Shown here piece by piece: positions 24,101-33,936 of a DNA stretch of 64,000 nucleotides. How positions within the stretch are numbered: position 1 is the first letter of the stretch; each line of letters starts with the position of its first letter. Origin of the DNA: Schistosoma mansoni (lineage: Eukaryota; Platyhelminthes; Trematoda; Strigeidida; Schistosomatidae); NCBI RefSeq assembly GCF_000237925.1, contig NC_031495.1, forward strand, positions 24,942,872-25,006,871, in the 5' to 3' direction. Position numbers and translations under genes: made by a program. Under the pieces are notes generated by a model. It was not told where the DNA came from. It did not search any database and worked only from the letters and a program-made list of their open reading frames with translations.

Positions 24101-25714
24101 AACAAAATGAAATATAAATTTACTGATAGTGACAATTATATCAACGTAGAACTCAGTATAAGTTTAGCGATCCATGTAGTTACGTTTCGTAGAGGCACAG
24201 GAAGAAATAAAAAATATGGTAGAACTTACTACAGTATCATAGACTTAGACTAGAGTTCGCCAAATTCCAGTAATCCTTTGAAAACAAATACGATAGAGTA
24301 CCTACGATATTTCCCATTCTTAATGGATATGTCGCATAACCGAAAAGAAGCTCAGAAGGAACTACTGAGCAATATATTTCTCTATTAGATAGACGACTTA
24401 CTATAAAGCACTAAAGGTAGTTCAAATTAGCACCACTAGACAACCTACTGACATCTAGTTAGTGATCAGAATATCGCGGATGGTGCAAATCTCACATAGG
24501 TGGCTTTCATACGCATATAACGAATAAAAAATCCCTCATAAGACATGATAAAACGAGATTTTTGGAAAGAGCTACACGAAGAGAACGTTAGAAACCATGC
24601 TTTGAACGAAGTCAATAATTATTATTTTAATAAGCAGAAAACAAACGATCAGGCTGCAAACTAGTTAAATACAAATATTAAGTGTGTTCACGGATAATCT
24701 GAAAGCCTAAAAAGGAAATGAAAAACTCACCTTTTTGGGAGGATTATGACGATTGAAAGCTTCACCCCATAACTTTGCTTCCATTTGTAGACGTACATCG
24801 TCAAAATAAATCTGTTTGTCTGTAGGGGCTATGTATCGCTTGGCCACATAATTTGAAGTATGGTGCCAGTCATTGGTATCCGTTGCTCTCTGACTCTGTT
24901 TTTTCCTACAGAAGTTATTGAGAAAGCAGTCAGTTTTGTTGGTGATATAGAAGAACGCGTTTTGTTAGACTATGTTCAGTAGTACGAGTAAAAATAGGTG
25001 AAAGTACGAAACGTGTAGACATAAGAGTGAAAACGCCAAATATGTACGTACATTCTAAAGCATTCCCGCATTGCTCCACGATCAAACGGTTCCGATTCCA
25101 TTTTGATTCGCACTTCATCCACAACCCATTTCTTCTTGATTGCACTGTACCGGTGTCTGAGGGCACATCGAACAGGACATTTATCCCATGGTAGATTGCT
25201 CCATGAGTCCAGGTCTATTGATTTAACCTTCTTGAATGCTCTTTGCCATAGAATAACTGAAAAATTGAAGGAAGGCTGTGCGATCACAATACAAACGCTG
25301 AATCACTCGTTAAAAGAACATAATTAGCAAACATGATTTTTCAAAGCACGAGGTATTTTTCAAATACATTAAGACTGTGATTCCAGGAATTTAGGAATCG
25401 GACGGATACATATGCCGAAAAAACAGCTCGCCAAAAGAGGTGCACTTTTATGTGAGTTATATGGAATGTATGAAAGTAAGTTGTGAAAATTTTCGTGAAG
25501 TTAAACACTTGTTGATAAAAGTTTTGCTGGTGATCAGGTCATTAAAACAAGGGAGAAATATTATGGAATATAAATCGTAGTAATAGCGACTTAAGTACAA
25601 AAGTAAAAGATACATACGGGCATTTTGTTGTTCACTCATAGAAGCGTCTGACTGCAGTGTTACTTCAGAGATGTTCAAATTATCATCAGTAACCTCATCA
25701 ATATAAGATCCCAT
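9175..25714 (-). CDS. EEF2K: Eukaryotic elongation factor 2 kinase, nine coding exons
   Basis: Calcium/calmodulin-dependent alpha-kinase that phosphorylates eEF2 and slows translation elongation in the cytosol. Coding exons in order: 25714-25618, 25256-25052, 24905-24731, 24094-23921, 18141-17842, 16452-15580, 13842-13546, 12508-12061, 9293-9175. All junctions are GT-AG and phases agree, giving 2688 nt and 895 aa (human about 725). Seen: a calmodulin-anchor-like segment LWQRAFKKVK with Trp36; RGAMREC near 92-98; YVAKRY with the catalytic-type Lys123; VVDIQGVGDLYTDPQ with Asp235 and Asp245; zinc ligands His221, His273, Cys275 and Cys279. These match human K170, D274, D284, H260, H312, C314 and C318. 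RRRTIS (Thr335) resembles the human Thr348 autophosphorylation site. Exon 6 encodes a Ser-rich linker with SGDSGY near 466-471. Exons 7-9 encode SEL1-like repeats ending in GDLFTQAAEIA. The kinase-domain exons are small; the longer protein reflects the linker. A non-coding 5' exon cannot be excluded. Confidence 0.93.
9730..10000 (-). mobile_element. Sm-alpha-like tRNA-derived SINE with hammerhead-like core (best copy)
   Basis: On the minus strand the element has an A-box-like TGGTCTAGAGG, a B-box-like GGGTTCGAATCTC, then CTGCTGAGGAGTCC-CGCAATA-GGACGAAAC, and ends with CCATGGTGGTCTAGC- and TTGACTCATGATCTCAAC-type sequence. CTGAGGA, a GTCC/GGAC stem and GAAA together give the conserved hammerhead ribozyme core (CUGANGA...GAAA). 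Schistosome Sm-alpha satellite SINEs are known to encode such ribozymes. Compared with the known ribozyme, a stretch in stem I appears to be missing. The copy lies in EEF2K intron 8. Confidence 0.8.
10999..11917. mobile_element. Non-coding element bounded by about 45-bp terminal inverted repeats
   Basis: The left end 10999-11047 (ATTTACAGAATAAAATGAAT, then TCATTATATTTCAAGGCTTC) and the right end 11871-11917 read in reverse (ATTTACAGAATAAAATGAAT, then TCATTTTATTTAGAGGCTTC) match closely. The 240-bp foldback at 11443-11682 lies inside, apparently as a later insertion. The same inverted ends, without this interior, occur at 39619-39820. No long open frame is seen. It looks like a MITE or other non-autonomous TIR element. 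It lies in EEF2K intron 8. Confidence 0.6.
11443..11682. repeat. Foldback element with perfect 61-bp arms and 14-bp direct flanks
   Basis: 11443-11503 and 11556-11616 are exact inverse complements over 61 bp, separated by a 52-nt loop. The block 11443-11682 is bounded on both sides by the exact direct repeat ATTTCGTTATATGA (11429-11442 and 11683-11696), which looks like a target duplication. The right part, read on the minus strand (from AGGTATCATTACCAAGTTTT to CCCAATGAGTAG), matches the window end at 63894-64000 and more weakly 52070-52165. A variable, longish target duplication and an inverted arrangement fit target-primed elements such as Penelope-like ones better than a classical DNA transposon, but no coding part is present. 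It lies in EEF2K intron 8. Confidence 0.75.
12666..13045 (-). mobile_element. 5'-truncated SR2-like LINE 3' end
   Basis: This segment is close to identical to the 3' end of the LINE at 18.6-19.0 kb, including the terminal coding stretch (SLSHVGRCRLPGWGPRDYRNQW) at 13048-12851 and the 3' untranslated tail ending in a short GACTGA-type repeat near 12666. It lies in EEF2K intron 7. The high similarity to the larger copy suggests that both came from closely related source elements. Confidence 0.85.
13373..13475 (+). mobile_element. Partial Sm-alpha-like SINE (5' part)
   Basis: Contains the upstream block (GTGGATTGGTTGAGGTT, then TTGGACGCCGGC), an A-box-like TGGTTTAGAGGTTAAG and a decayed B-box region, then stops. 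The ribozyme-like part is absent. It lies in EEF2K intron 7, only about 70 nt from the end of exon 7. Confidence 0.65.
15091..15119. repeat. AT dinucleotide microsatellite
   Basis: An uninterrupted run of alternating A and T of about 29 nt in EEF2K intron 6, likely length-variable between individuals. Confidence 0.9.
18592..23465 (-). mobile_element. Near full-length, decayed RTE-clade LINE (SR2-like)
   Basis: A LINE lying in the sense orientation in EEF2K intron 4. From 5' to 3' on the minus strand: a GC-richer 5' region with no long clear coding frame (about 23465-22200), an upstream open segment (22192-21839), an AP endonuclease domain (21830-20870: IGAFNVRTLSQIG, CVSETRIQD, AGDFNAQLG, then TQIDHI and LDSDHALIRARI), and reverse transcriptase (about 20560-19610: HRGISLTNIASKIL, QAGFRPGRGCIDHIFTIRQ, LDLKAAFDSVDREVLW, GVRQGCPLSPFLF, YADD at 19609-19620). 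The RTE-type C-terminal region follows (YGCETWPLR, RLRWLGHVLRMSEHRLPRR). The element ends in short CTGACTGACTG-type repeats near 18592, as in RTE elements. It is not active: the frame shifts near 19650, there is a stop near 20564, and there are several frame changes in the endonuclease part. The 5' boundary is judged from base composition only. Confidence 0.85.
23466..23920. other. EEF2K intron 4, unique part
   Basis: AT-rich sequence between the SR2-like LINE's 5' side and exon 4; nothing recognised. Confidence 0.5.
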
Positions 25715-26689
25715 TTCGTTAGATAACTACACCAATATTCGCTTGGGTAATTGAAACTGAACATCCGACAGGACTACGTAGCCTTAGATACGGTCCAAAT
25801 ACTAGAAACCTTGGAAACAATAGCAATTAGAAAAGACGTAGCGATAAATGAGATCACTGATAATATACACATATGTTAGTCCTAAAAGGTTAATATGAGT
25901 TGGAAGTGTCGAGTTGCAAACTATCTACATTTGCTAGCAAACTGAAGGGGAGACTGTACTATCACAGTACTACATATCACGAGGATCAACAAAGATCACC
26001 TGTTGTCATAGATGATGACCAACCTCGAGCGTTTATCTGTTTATTGACTTTTACAACCTTCAAACCACCATGGTCAGTAAAAGTGTGATGCTGAACAGTA
26101 TATATGAGGTGAGAAAGATGGGAATAAACATGCACTATGTCATCTTTGACTCCATATGGTCGCTTTAAGCTTCACACATTTGTTGACTAAGAATTTATTA
26201 AAATCCGTACAACTATTTACTATATTTCATAATATAACCCCTATCAATGGGTACTTGATATTCAGTATAATATTAAATAATCATCATAAATTGAGCTAAG
26301 GTCACTTACTGGTACGTATTCAGAGGCAAAATTAATGCACTGACTAATCACGAGAATACAACAGCAAGTCCAATTGCGACCTGAGCTAATGTCACTCAGT
26401 GAAACGTTCAAACAACTAAGATTACTCCAGCCCTAAGTACTCATTTCGGTCTTCCTTTATATGAAAAAAACTATTTGAGTACACCAGAATGTGGCAACTG
26501 CTTTTCAGTCATCTTTTCAGAGAATCACATCAAGCATAAAATGTATTTTAAGCGCGTTTTTCAAAAAAGCTAGTCACTATCTTTGACTGTTTTTGCTTTT
26601 TTGTTGCATCAAATAGCGTTCTTGGTCTACTTTAACTCGAAATATTTCGGTTAAGGTTTGAAGTTTTGCTAAGCTTTGCCTCATTGTAC
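25715..26689. other. EEF2K upstream region
   Basis: Holds the EEF2K promoter side by position. I could not pick out a TATA box, a start site or an untranslated exon with confidence. No coding sequence seen. Confidence 0.4.
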
Positions 26690-28235
26690 CTTCTTTCTCA
26701 TCGACTTTGATACTTGTGTTTGTATTGTGTTTTAATCCTTAATCTGATTACAAAAGTTGACAGTACTTGTAGATGTAGACAGTCGAATTGCTTGTTCTTC
26801 GTGGGGGAAGGAATGCAATATAGTGAGTGTAAAAAGTGGTTCCATAAGATATGTGTCTGTTTATTTCCCACCACAAACAAAAGATGCTCAAATCCTAACT
26901 CACATTGATTTTGTATGTTATGCTGTTAGAATAAGATGTTACTGATCCAGACGGCTTTGAGCCTCTTAGATTAGGCCTCTTAGAAGGAAGATGGTGGTTG
27001 CACCGTATAGACTCCTTAAGGTAATCCTAAGGTAATCCTAGGGTCGGGGAAGCAACGTGATCTTTTGTTACATAGCGCTCGGAGTCACGACAATACCGAC
27101 GTAATATGTCTCTAGAAGATAGAATAAGAAAGAAGTCGGTCCTAGCCGAACTAGAAACCCTTCAAAAAGGAAATCTCCACTTGGTGTGTTTTCTAATAGC
27201 CATGTCATGTAAGACAGGAGGTAGCGTTTTTCTATACGTAGCCAATAACAATAATATAATTATCCGCTCCTTCGCTTTGGAATCATATGATAATGGAACT
27301 TAAGAAGTCATTAGCTGTGAGTTGACTATCTGATGTGGTACATTCATACTCGATGTCATCTATCGCGGCACAATCTCCTTAGCTGATGACCTTATTTTAG
27401 AAAACACTCAGCTATGGAGTGCAAATAACAGATGCTCAATATTAAGAAGATTTATTGCACCTGACATTGGTTGGACTGAGATGACCACGGTAGGATCTAT
27501 AAACACCTTTGGTAGCAGGTTCCGGATAACGGTACTGAAGCATGCATTAGTACAGCATGTATCCTAACCCACATGTTTTGGTGTAAACCAAGGTTCTACT
27601 TGTTAGACTAGCTAATCTTTCACTCGACCGAGGATATTACCAACCTTAATGTTCTTCCACCGTTAGCGAATAGCGATCACGCTATTTTTTCATTCACCTT
27701 TAGAACCAGTGACATGATAAACGATCACGTTAAGCCTCGCCCAAATTTACAGAGAGCTAACATATCAGCCATTCGGGAGTGTGCCGCTAAGACAGATTGG
27801 TCAGTAGATACTAGCTCATCAGGTAAAGAAGCATGGTCTATATTTAAAGGCAAGTTTGTTTCAGTTACATTCTCGTTCATACCATGACAGGTACCATGTA
27901 GACAATAAATAACTGGTATAAGTCAAGAAAATCCTTAGACTCAGGAAAAGTCATTTGAATAGGTTCATCTCTACCAATATAGAACAGTACAGATCTAGCT
28001 GTTGTAAGATTAGGAATGCTTATAAAGTGTTAATAAGTAAGGCTAAATAGGCATACTTAAAACAATTGAATAGGGATTGTAAAAATAGTCCAAAACGGTT
28101 ATTCTCGTATATAAGGAAACGAACTAAGAGAAGTGATGGAATTCCGACACCTTTGGTAAGAAAAAATCCGTTATTATTGGCAAGAGATGATGCCGAAAAA
28201 GCTGAAGCCTTGTCAATTGTAAATATGCTGCTCTT
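26690..28235 (+). mobile_element. CR1-like LINE fragment: PHD-like finger, endonuclease and linker
   Basis: Decayed LINE pieces in order. At 26757-26880 there is a PHD-like zinc-finger peptide (CRCRQSNC, then GEGMQYSECKKWFHKIC) of the kind found in some CR1-clade ORFs. At about 27110-27740 there are endonuclease-like stretches (CKTGGSVFLYVANNN, GTISLADDLILE, SANNRCSILRRF, NSDHAIFSFTF-like). At 28066-28210 there is the linker ahead of the reverse transcriptase (NRDCKNSPKRLFSYIRKRTKR, then GIPTPLVR and DDAEKAEALS). Frames change repeatedly and the reverse transcriptase is missing; the sequence instead meets an inverted SR3-like piece near 28214. Schistosome SR1 belongs to the CR1 clade, but I cannot tell which CR1-like family this is. 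Confidence 0.7.
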
Positions 28236-28310
28236 GCTTTGTCGATTCGCAACTTCACATCGTCATCAGATCCACCGTGCTCATAAGGTTGGCATTGGTA
28301 GATGTGGAGA
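28214..28310 (-). mobile_element. Small SR3-like LINE fragment abutting the CR1-like LINE
   Basis: On the minus strand this reads EHGGSDDDVKLRIDKARAAY, matching [20 protein letters not shown] of the main SR3-like copy at 29.1-29.2 kb. It directly follows the DDAEKAEALS linker of the CR1-like LINE, so the two families are fused in opposite orientations. Sequence immediately to the right (28325-28370) may be a further SR3-like scrap. Confidence 0.65.
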
Positions 28311-28629
28311 CATTCATTCAATCGGATGGCATGGTTCAGCTTTGCAGACGTGCTCATTACATGTAACCTATTACTGTTTACATTAAATATATTATTCTAT
28401 TCCCAGCACAAAGGTGTTCTCCAGAGGCACTAAGTATCATTGTTAGATGTCACGATACGATGAGTCAAACTGAACAGTGATGCGACTTCCACGCTAGATC
28501 TCACAGATTAGGCAATCACATCATGATAAATTCACCGCTTTCGGATTAGGTCTGTTATGAAAGTGGTATTAATACTGAATTACATTATAATTTTACAAAC
28601 TAACAAGATTAGAGGTGCTAAAACCTGAG

Positions 28630-29875
28630 TAAAAATACTTACTTACTTACGCCTGTTACTTCCAATGGAGCGTAGGCCGCCGACCAGCATTCTCCAACCC
28701 ACTTTGTCCTACCCTTTCTTTTCTAGTTCTATCCAGTTTTTGTTCATTCTTCTCGTGTCTGTCTCCATTTCTCGGCGTAATGTGTTCTTTAAACTTCCTC
28801 TTCTCCATTGGCATTCAGGATTCCATGTGAGGGCTTGTCTTGTGACGCAGTTGGGTGCTTTCCTCAATGTGTGTCCTATCCACTTCCAGCGCTTCCTGGT
28901 TTCTTCCTCCGCTAGAATCTGGTTTGTTGTCTCCCACAGTAACTTGTTGCTGATAGTGTCTGGCCAATCGATCCGAAGTATCTTGCGTAGACAACTGTTA
29001 GTAAACACCTGTATCTTCTGGATGATGGATTTCGTAGTTCTCCAAGTTTCCGCCCCATACAGTAGAACTGTCTTGACATTTGTGTTGAAAATTCTGATCT
29101 TGGTGTTGGTTGACAATTGTTTTGAGTTCCAGATGTTCTTCAATTGTAGATATGCTGCTATTGCTTTGCCGATCCTCGTCCTCACATCTGCATCAGATCC
29201 ACTGTGTACATCGATGATGCTGCCCAGATATGTAAAGGTTTTCACATTCTCCAAAGCTTCTCCGTCAAGTGTAATTCGATTGATACATGCTGTATTGTAT
29301 CTGAAAGTTTTGCTTTTCCCTTTTTGTATGTTGAGACCTACTGTTGCTGAGGCTGCTGCTACACTGGTAGTCTTCTCCTGCATCTGTTGTTGCATGTGTA
29401 ATAGAAGAGCTAGGTCATCTGCGAAGTGTGGATCGTCTAGCTGCATCCTAGCTGTCCACCGTATCTCGTGCTTCCTCCACATGTTGACATCTTCATGGTC
29501 CAGTCGATCACCAGGAGAAAGAGAAAGAGTAAGAGTAAGCACCTTGCCTGACACTGGTCTTTACCTCGAATGAGTCGGTGAGTTGTCCTCCATGAACGAT
29601 TTGGCAGTTCAATCCATCATAGGAATTCTGCATGATATTGACTATCTTCTCAGGCACGCCGTAGTGTCGAAGAAGCCTCCATAGTGTTGTCCTATTCACG
29701 CTATCAAATGCCTTCTCGTAGTCAATGAAGTTGATGTGGAGTGATGAATTCCATTCGATTGATTGTTCCACAAAGATCCGCAGAGTTGCGATTTGGTCTG
29801 TACACGATCTATCATTACGGAATCCACCCTGTTTACCTCGAAATTGGGCGTTTACGGAGTCTTTCGTAGACTCTA
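28630..29875 (-). mobile_element. 5'-truncated SR3/Perere-3-like RTE LINE
   Basis: The best SR3-like copy here. On the minus strand it runs from KDSVNAQFRGKQGGFRND near 29875, through RSCTDQIATLRIFVEQSIEW, INFIDYEKAFDSVNRTTLW and TSVRQG, to [18 protein letters not shown] (FADD catalytic motif), [20 protein letters not shown] and [15 protein letters not shown], ending with the family's C terminus and a TAAG-type repeat tail near 28630. The N-terminal endonuclease and early reverse transcriptase are absent. Two long open segments (29771-29508 and 29554-28709) lie in different frames, so at least one frameshift sits near 29530. Long open stretches suggest a younger copy than those at 3.2 and 49 kb. 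Confidence 0.88.
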
Positions 29876-32800
29876 AAAAAACGCTAACCAGAAAAAATAA
29901 TTAAAACTATTTAAATATGTATATATTCTTATAAAACTAATCTATCTCAAGATATTTTAACGTGCTTGCGTATTGTTTCTTAGAAAAAAGTTGAAGACAA
30001 AAACCCTTTCTGCCGAAATTTTCTTGCTGTTGCATGAACTTATACAAGCGTCTCATCACGTTTTGTTTGCTTGAGTAAGCACATGAGAATTTCTACAGGG
30101 ACTTACATTTTCAATAATATTTTCGCAGCACATCTGGAAGAGGTAAAAAACAGCAAACGGGTGCCAGAGATTGAATATCTTATTTGACGTTTACTATGTG
30201 CCACAAGGCTTATTAGAATATCTAAGATTAACTGGACTATGGACACACCATAGCCAAAGGCACTAGGTCAAGCATCCGTATCAGATCACCATTGGGAGCA
30301 CCGAACTGTGCGTCCTACATAATAAGTAGCAAGTTTAGACAACAAATTTATTGTTCCACCGACTTCCTACTGAATATATATTCGAACTCCACTCGTGAAC
30401 TCTGGTCGGATTGAATTCTCGATTCTAGATTATATAGGCGTTGTCAAGACTAGCATATCCGTGAATCTTCAAGTTTGTTATACGCGACATACTTAGTGTA
30501 GATCTTTATCAGAATTACTATAGAGTAGATCCATTAAGTCGACAGCTCCGAAGTTATTTATCAACGACTGCTTTAGCTACTGTAAAGATCAAAGAAGTTG
30601 ATCCAAAATCAGCAACATTCATTTGTCTTTGATTATTTTACCGTGATTCTCTTCGAAGATGCTTGAATAAGTAATATATGAATATTTACTTAACTATAAG
30701 CATGTGCTCATCATCAGCAAATATCGTCGGGACTTGGTTGTTTAAATGTTTAGATAGAAAATAATGAAGTTCATTCTTTTATTGGCACAATTTCGAATTT
30801 TGCGTAAATGTCGTCTTCAGAAGACGTTTGACCCCGTGTCGTCAAGGTTAGTTAGTTCATCTGGACATCGATTTACTTGACACTGCTACTGAGCTCACTC
30901 GGTATGTTATCTACAGCTTTTTTGATAATTTGATACTTGAAATGTTTCTTGATATTTGTGTTAATGTTTAAGCTAAATGTATCTACTTGATTGTTGTGAA
31001 TGTTACTTCATAGGTTAGGTATTTCGTGTTTTATTTTCATTAGTGTACAACAAAAATAATAACTGGGTTGTAATTTGTTTGGAGATGATGGAAGCATGTA
31101 AATTTAAACTTAAATACTTAAGTACTTATCATATAGTTCAAATGGTCGTTCCTTTTGCTCTAAGTCAAGATATTTTTGTATTTCAGTGCTTGTGTTAGAA
31201 TTCGTTAGATTCTTTGTATATTTAGCACATGTTATCTGTGGTTCTGTGCCTTTTTTTTGATGAGTTAATAATCGTCATATATAGTACCTTCGTTATAATA
31301 ATCGTCAAAGTAAATAAAATGCAAGGAAAATTCGTGCACTGCAGCTATTTTACTTCTTGATTTTGTTTTGTGCAGTTTTATTGGGCGTTGCGAATGAACG
31401 TGCTAGGAGGGTATCTGAAGTCACCATTTACTCTAAAAAAAACAATGTTGTATCAGTTTAAACAGAAACAGAAACACCAGATTCTGCTCCACTTCAAAGT
31501 TTGAGATGAAGTGGAGTAGGGAGCCTTATATCGTACATTGAGACACATCGGCCCTCATAGATTTTTATTGATTCGGTGCTCTACTTAGTCCCTTCGCATA
31601 TTTCAGTTTAATCAAAACCTCCCTCTATTTCCGAATGTTTCCTTAATTTAGATCATCGTGTGAATTCCATGTAAGACACCTTATAATGTTTGGTTAATTG
31701 AATAGTGTATCAAAAGACAGCTTATCTTTCGAGTCGTAACCTATTATAGGCCCAAACTGAAGTTTTCCAAACGTAATCGAAATGTAGCGTCAGTGAAAGA
31801 TTTTTATACCGGTAGATTTTGTGTTACTATTAAGTGGAGTCTACTCATGACCACTTTTGTAAAATGTTGACCTTTTTTCTAGTCAAACTATTAAACTGTT
31901 AATTGGGTACAGCCTGTCAGTTTTTAGTTTTAAAAGTGATTCGAATTTTTTGAGCACTCAGAATGAACAGGATCATTTGTATTAACACTAAGAGTAGCTA
32001 ACCTGCAATGTCTTCAAGGGTGATAGGAATATAGGATGTAATTCATATGAAACTCAGGCTCAGTAAACAGGGTGTCATTGATTTAGTTATGTTTGAAGGT
32101 AATTTAACTCACAGTAATGATCCATTAAGCTTTTAACATCGACTCAGCTAAGTTCAGAAGGTGCCCAAAATTCAAATCTTCAGTATCCGGGGAACATGTT
32201 TATTTCATCCCGTGCATTTTTCATATTTAAAAACAAGAATTTAGACAGATGTGACCAATATGCACTAGCTGCTTTGAATAAGCTGTATGTGATCTTACTA
32301 TGAACGTCCTACAGACACAGCTAGCTTCATTGTACTCGGTCTTGGGTGCGTCTTACATGGTTTCTATGAGTATATCTCAGGGGTGTTTTTAAGAGTTAAT
32401 AATCTTCCTATCTGCTCATTGATCCATTTACGTGGATGTGATAACCCACATAAAATGGGTCATTTGATAAGAAAAATCCTTTCCTCTTTTGGTTTAATTT
32501 TGGAATTTCAGACACTTGTTTATTTGAAGCCTCTGTACTGATATGTTTTTTGAATGTAAACGAGATGTGATATTCAAAATATATGTCTCATGTATAGTCA
32601 AGAGTGAGAAAGCTATGTTATATGCTGCACTTATCCTACGTACAGTAAATTACAATCAGTTTCAATACTGAAGGCAGTATCAAAATCTTGATGAAGCCTA
32701 ACGAAAAGGTTCAGATTTGATAACTTGTACTTCGCTTTAAAGACTTTTGTTTTTCCAACATTGTAGATTAAGGTAGTTTGTCGTCGAAACATCTACTTAT

Positions 32801-33936
32801 GTTATAGTAATCAGTCGCCATAAAAGATGTTTCTTTTGGTAACTTTCTTGTGGTGAATAAAAATGACCAATGTTTGTTTCTGCTTATTACACAGAAACGA
32901 AACTATGTGGTTATTTCATATAAACGCATGAACAAATGACATTATGAAGACAGAATTATAACTCGAGGTTTTTTAAAGGTAGTCAATAAAAATTATATCG
33001 CAATAGACGCTTTTGATAAATGGAACCGACTCTTTTTCGATGTATTGGATTCTCAAACAAATAGCGCCTGGTAATTTGTTCATGAAGAGGTATTCTTCTA
33101 AAAGTAATGACGAGAGCACATTTATAAGTTCATCAAGGTGATGAGATTCATCTTACTTTCAATAGGCTAACCAGTCTTCCTCTAGTTCATTGGTAGATGA
33201 ACATTGTTCCATATGTCTCTTTGAGAGAACATTGGATACATTTTACTACTACTTAGTAAACTCCATCATCAAATATCTAACGAACTTAATTGCTCCTTAA
33301 TGTGGCTTTATGAGCTAATTATTCAATTTATATCGGTCGTAAAGCTGTTTACTAAGGAGGTGATCTACTGAAAGCGAATTTTATAGAGGTTTTAATTAAA
33401 GCCATACCATAAAAAAAAATAGGAAGTTTGTTCAAAGGGTTACTATGTAGTTGTTTGTATGGTTAACAGATCTTTCTATAATAATGGATAAAACTATTAA
33501 CACCGAAAATCACGGAAAAGATATTAGGTTTAGATAAATGCTTTTGTTGGTTTCAAGCTTTTGAAGCTTGTTGGTTTAGTTGCGCAGTTTTCACTATAAT
33601 TTTAGAAACACCTTTAGGATCTACTTGAAATTTAGGGTAGAAGTCTTACTTTAACTATTTTATACGTACTCTCATTTTCAAGATTATTTTGAATCTTAAA
33701 GGTATAATTAACTTCACTATTGTTGTGCAATCTATATTATTTAATTTTTTATTATCTCATTTCTTTCAGGTCTGTCCATCCATCTACTGCCTAAGTGGAT
33801 TTCTCAGATACGATCAGTGTTACTTTTACGTTTCTTTTATTTTTTGTTTCTAACGAATACACTTGTCTATGGTAATGAAATAAATCTGTTTGGGATTTGG
33901 TAGATACATATTTATGCAATTATTAATTCTATTCTC
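29876..33936. other. Intergenic region upstream of the TMEM185-type gene
   Basis: No protein-coding stretch or repeat recognised. A strong 3' splice site ending at 33769 suggests that a non-coding first exon and the promoter lie here. Confidence 0.45.

Noticed and set aside
28665-29573. 302-codon plus-strand frame opposite the SR3-like LINE
   Set aside because: It is the antisense shadow of the reverse-transcriptase frame, and its composition reflects the complementary codons.
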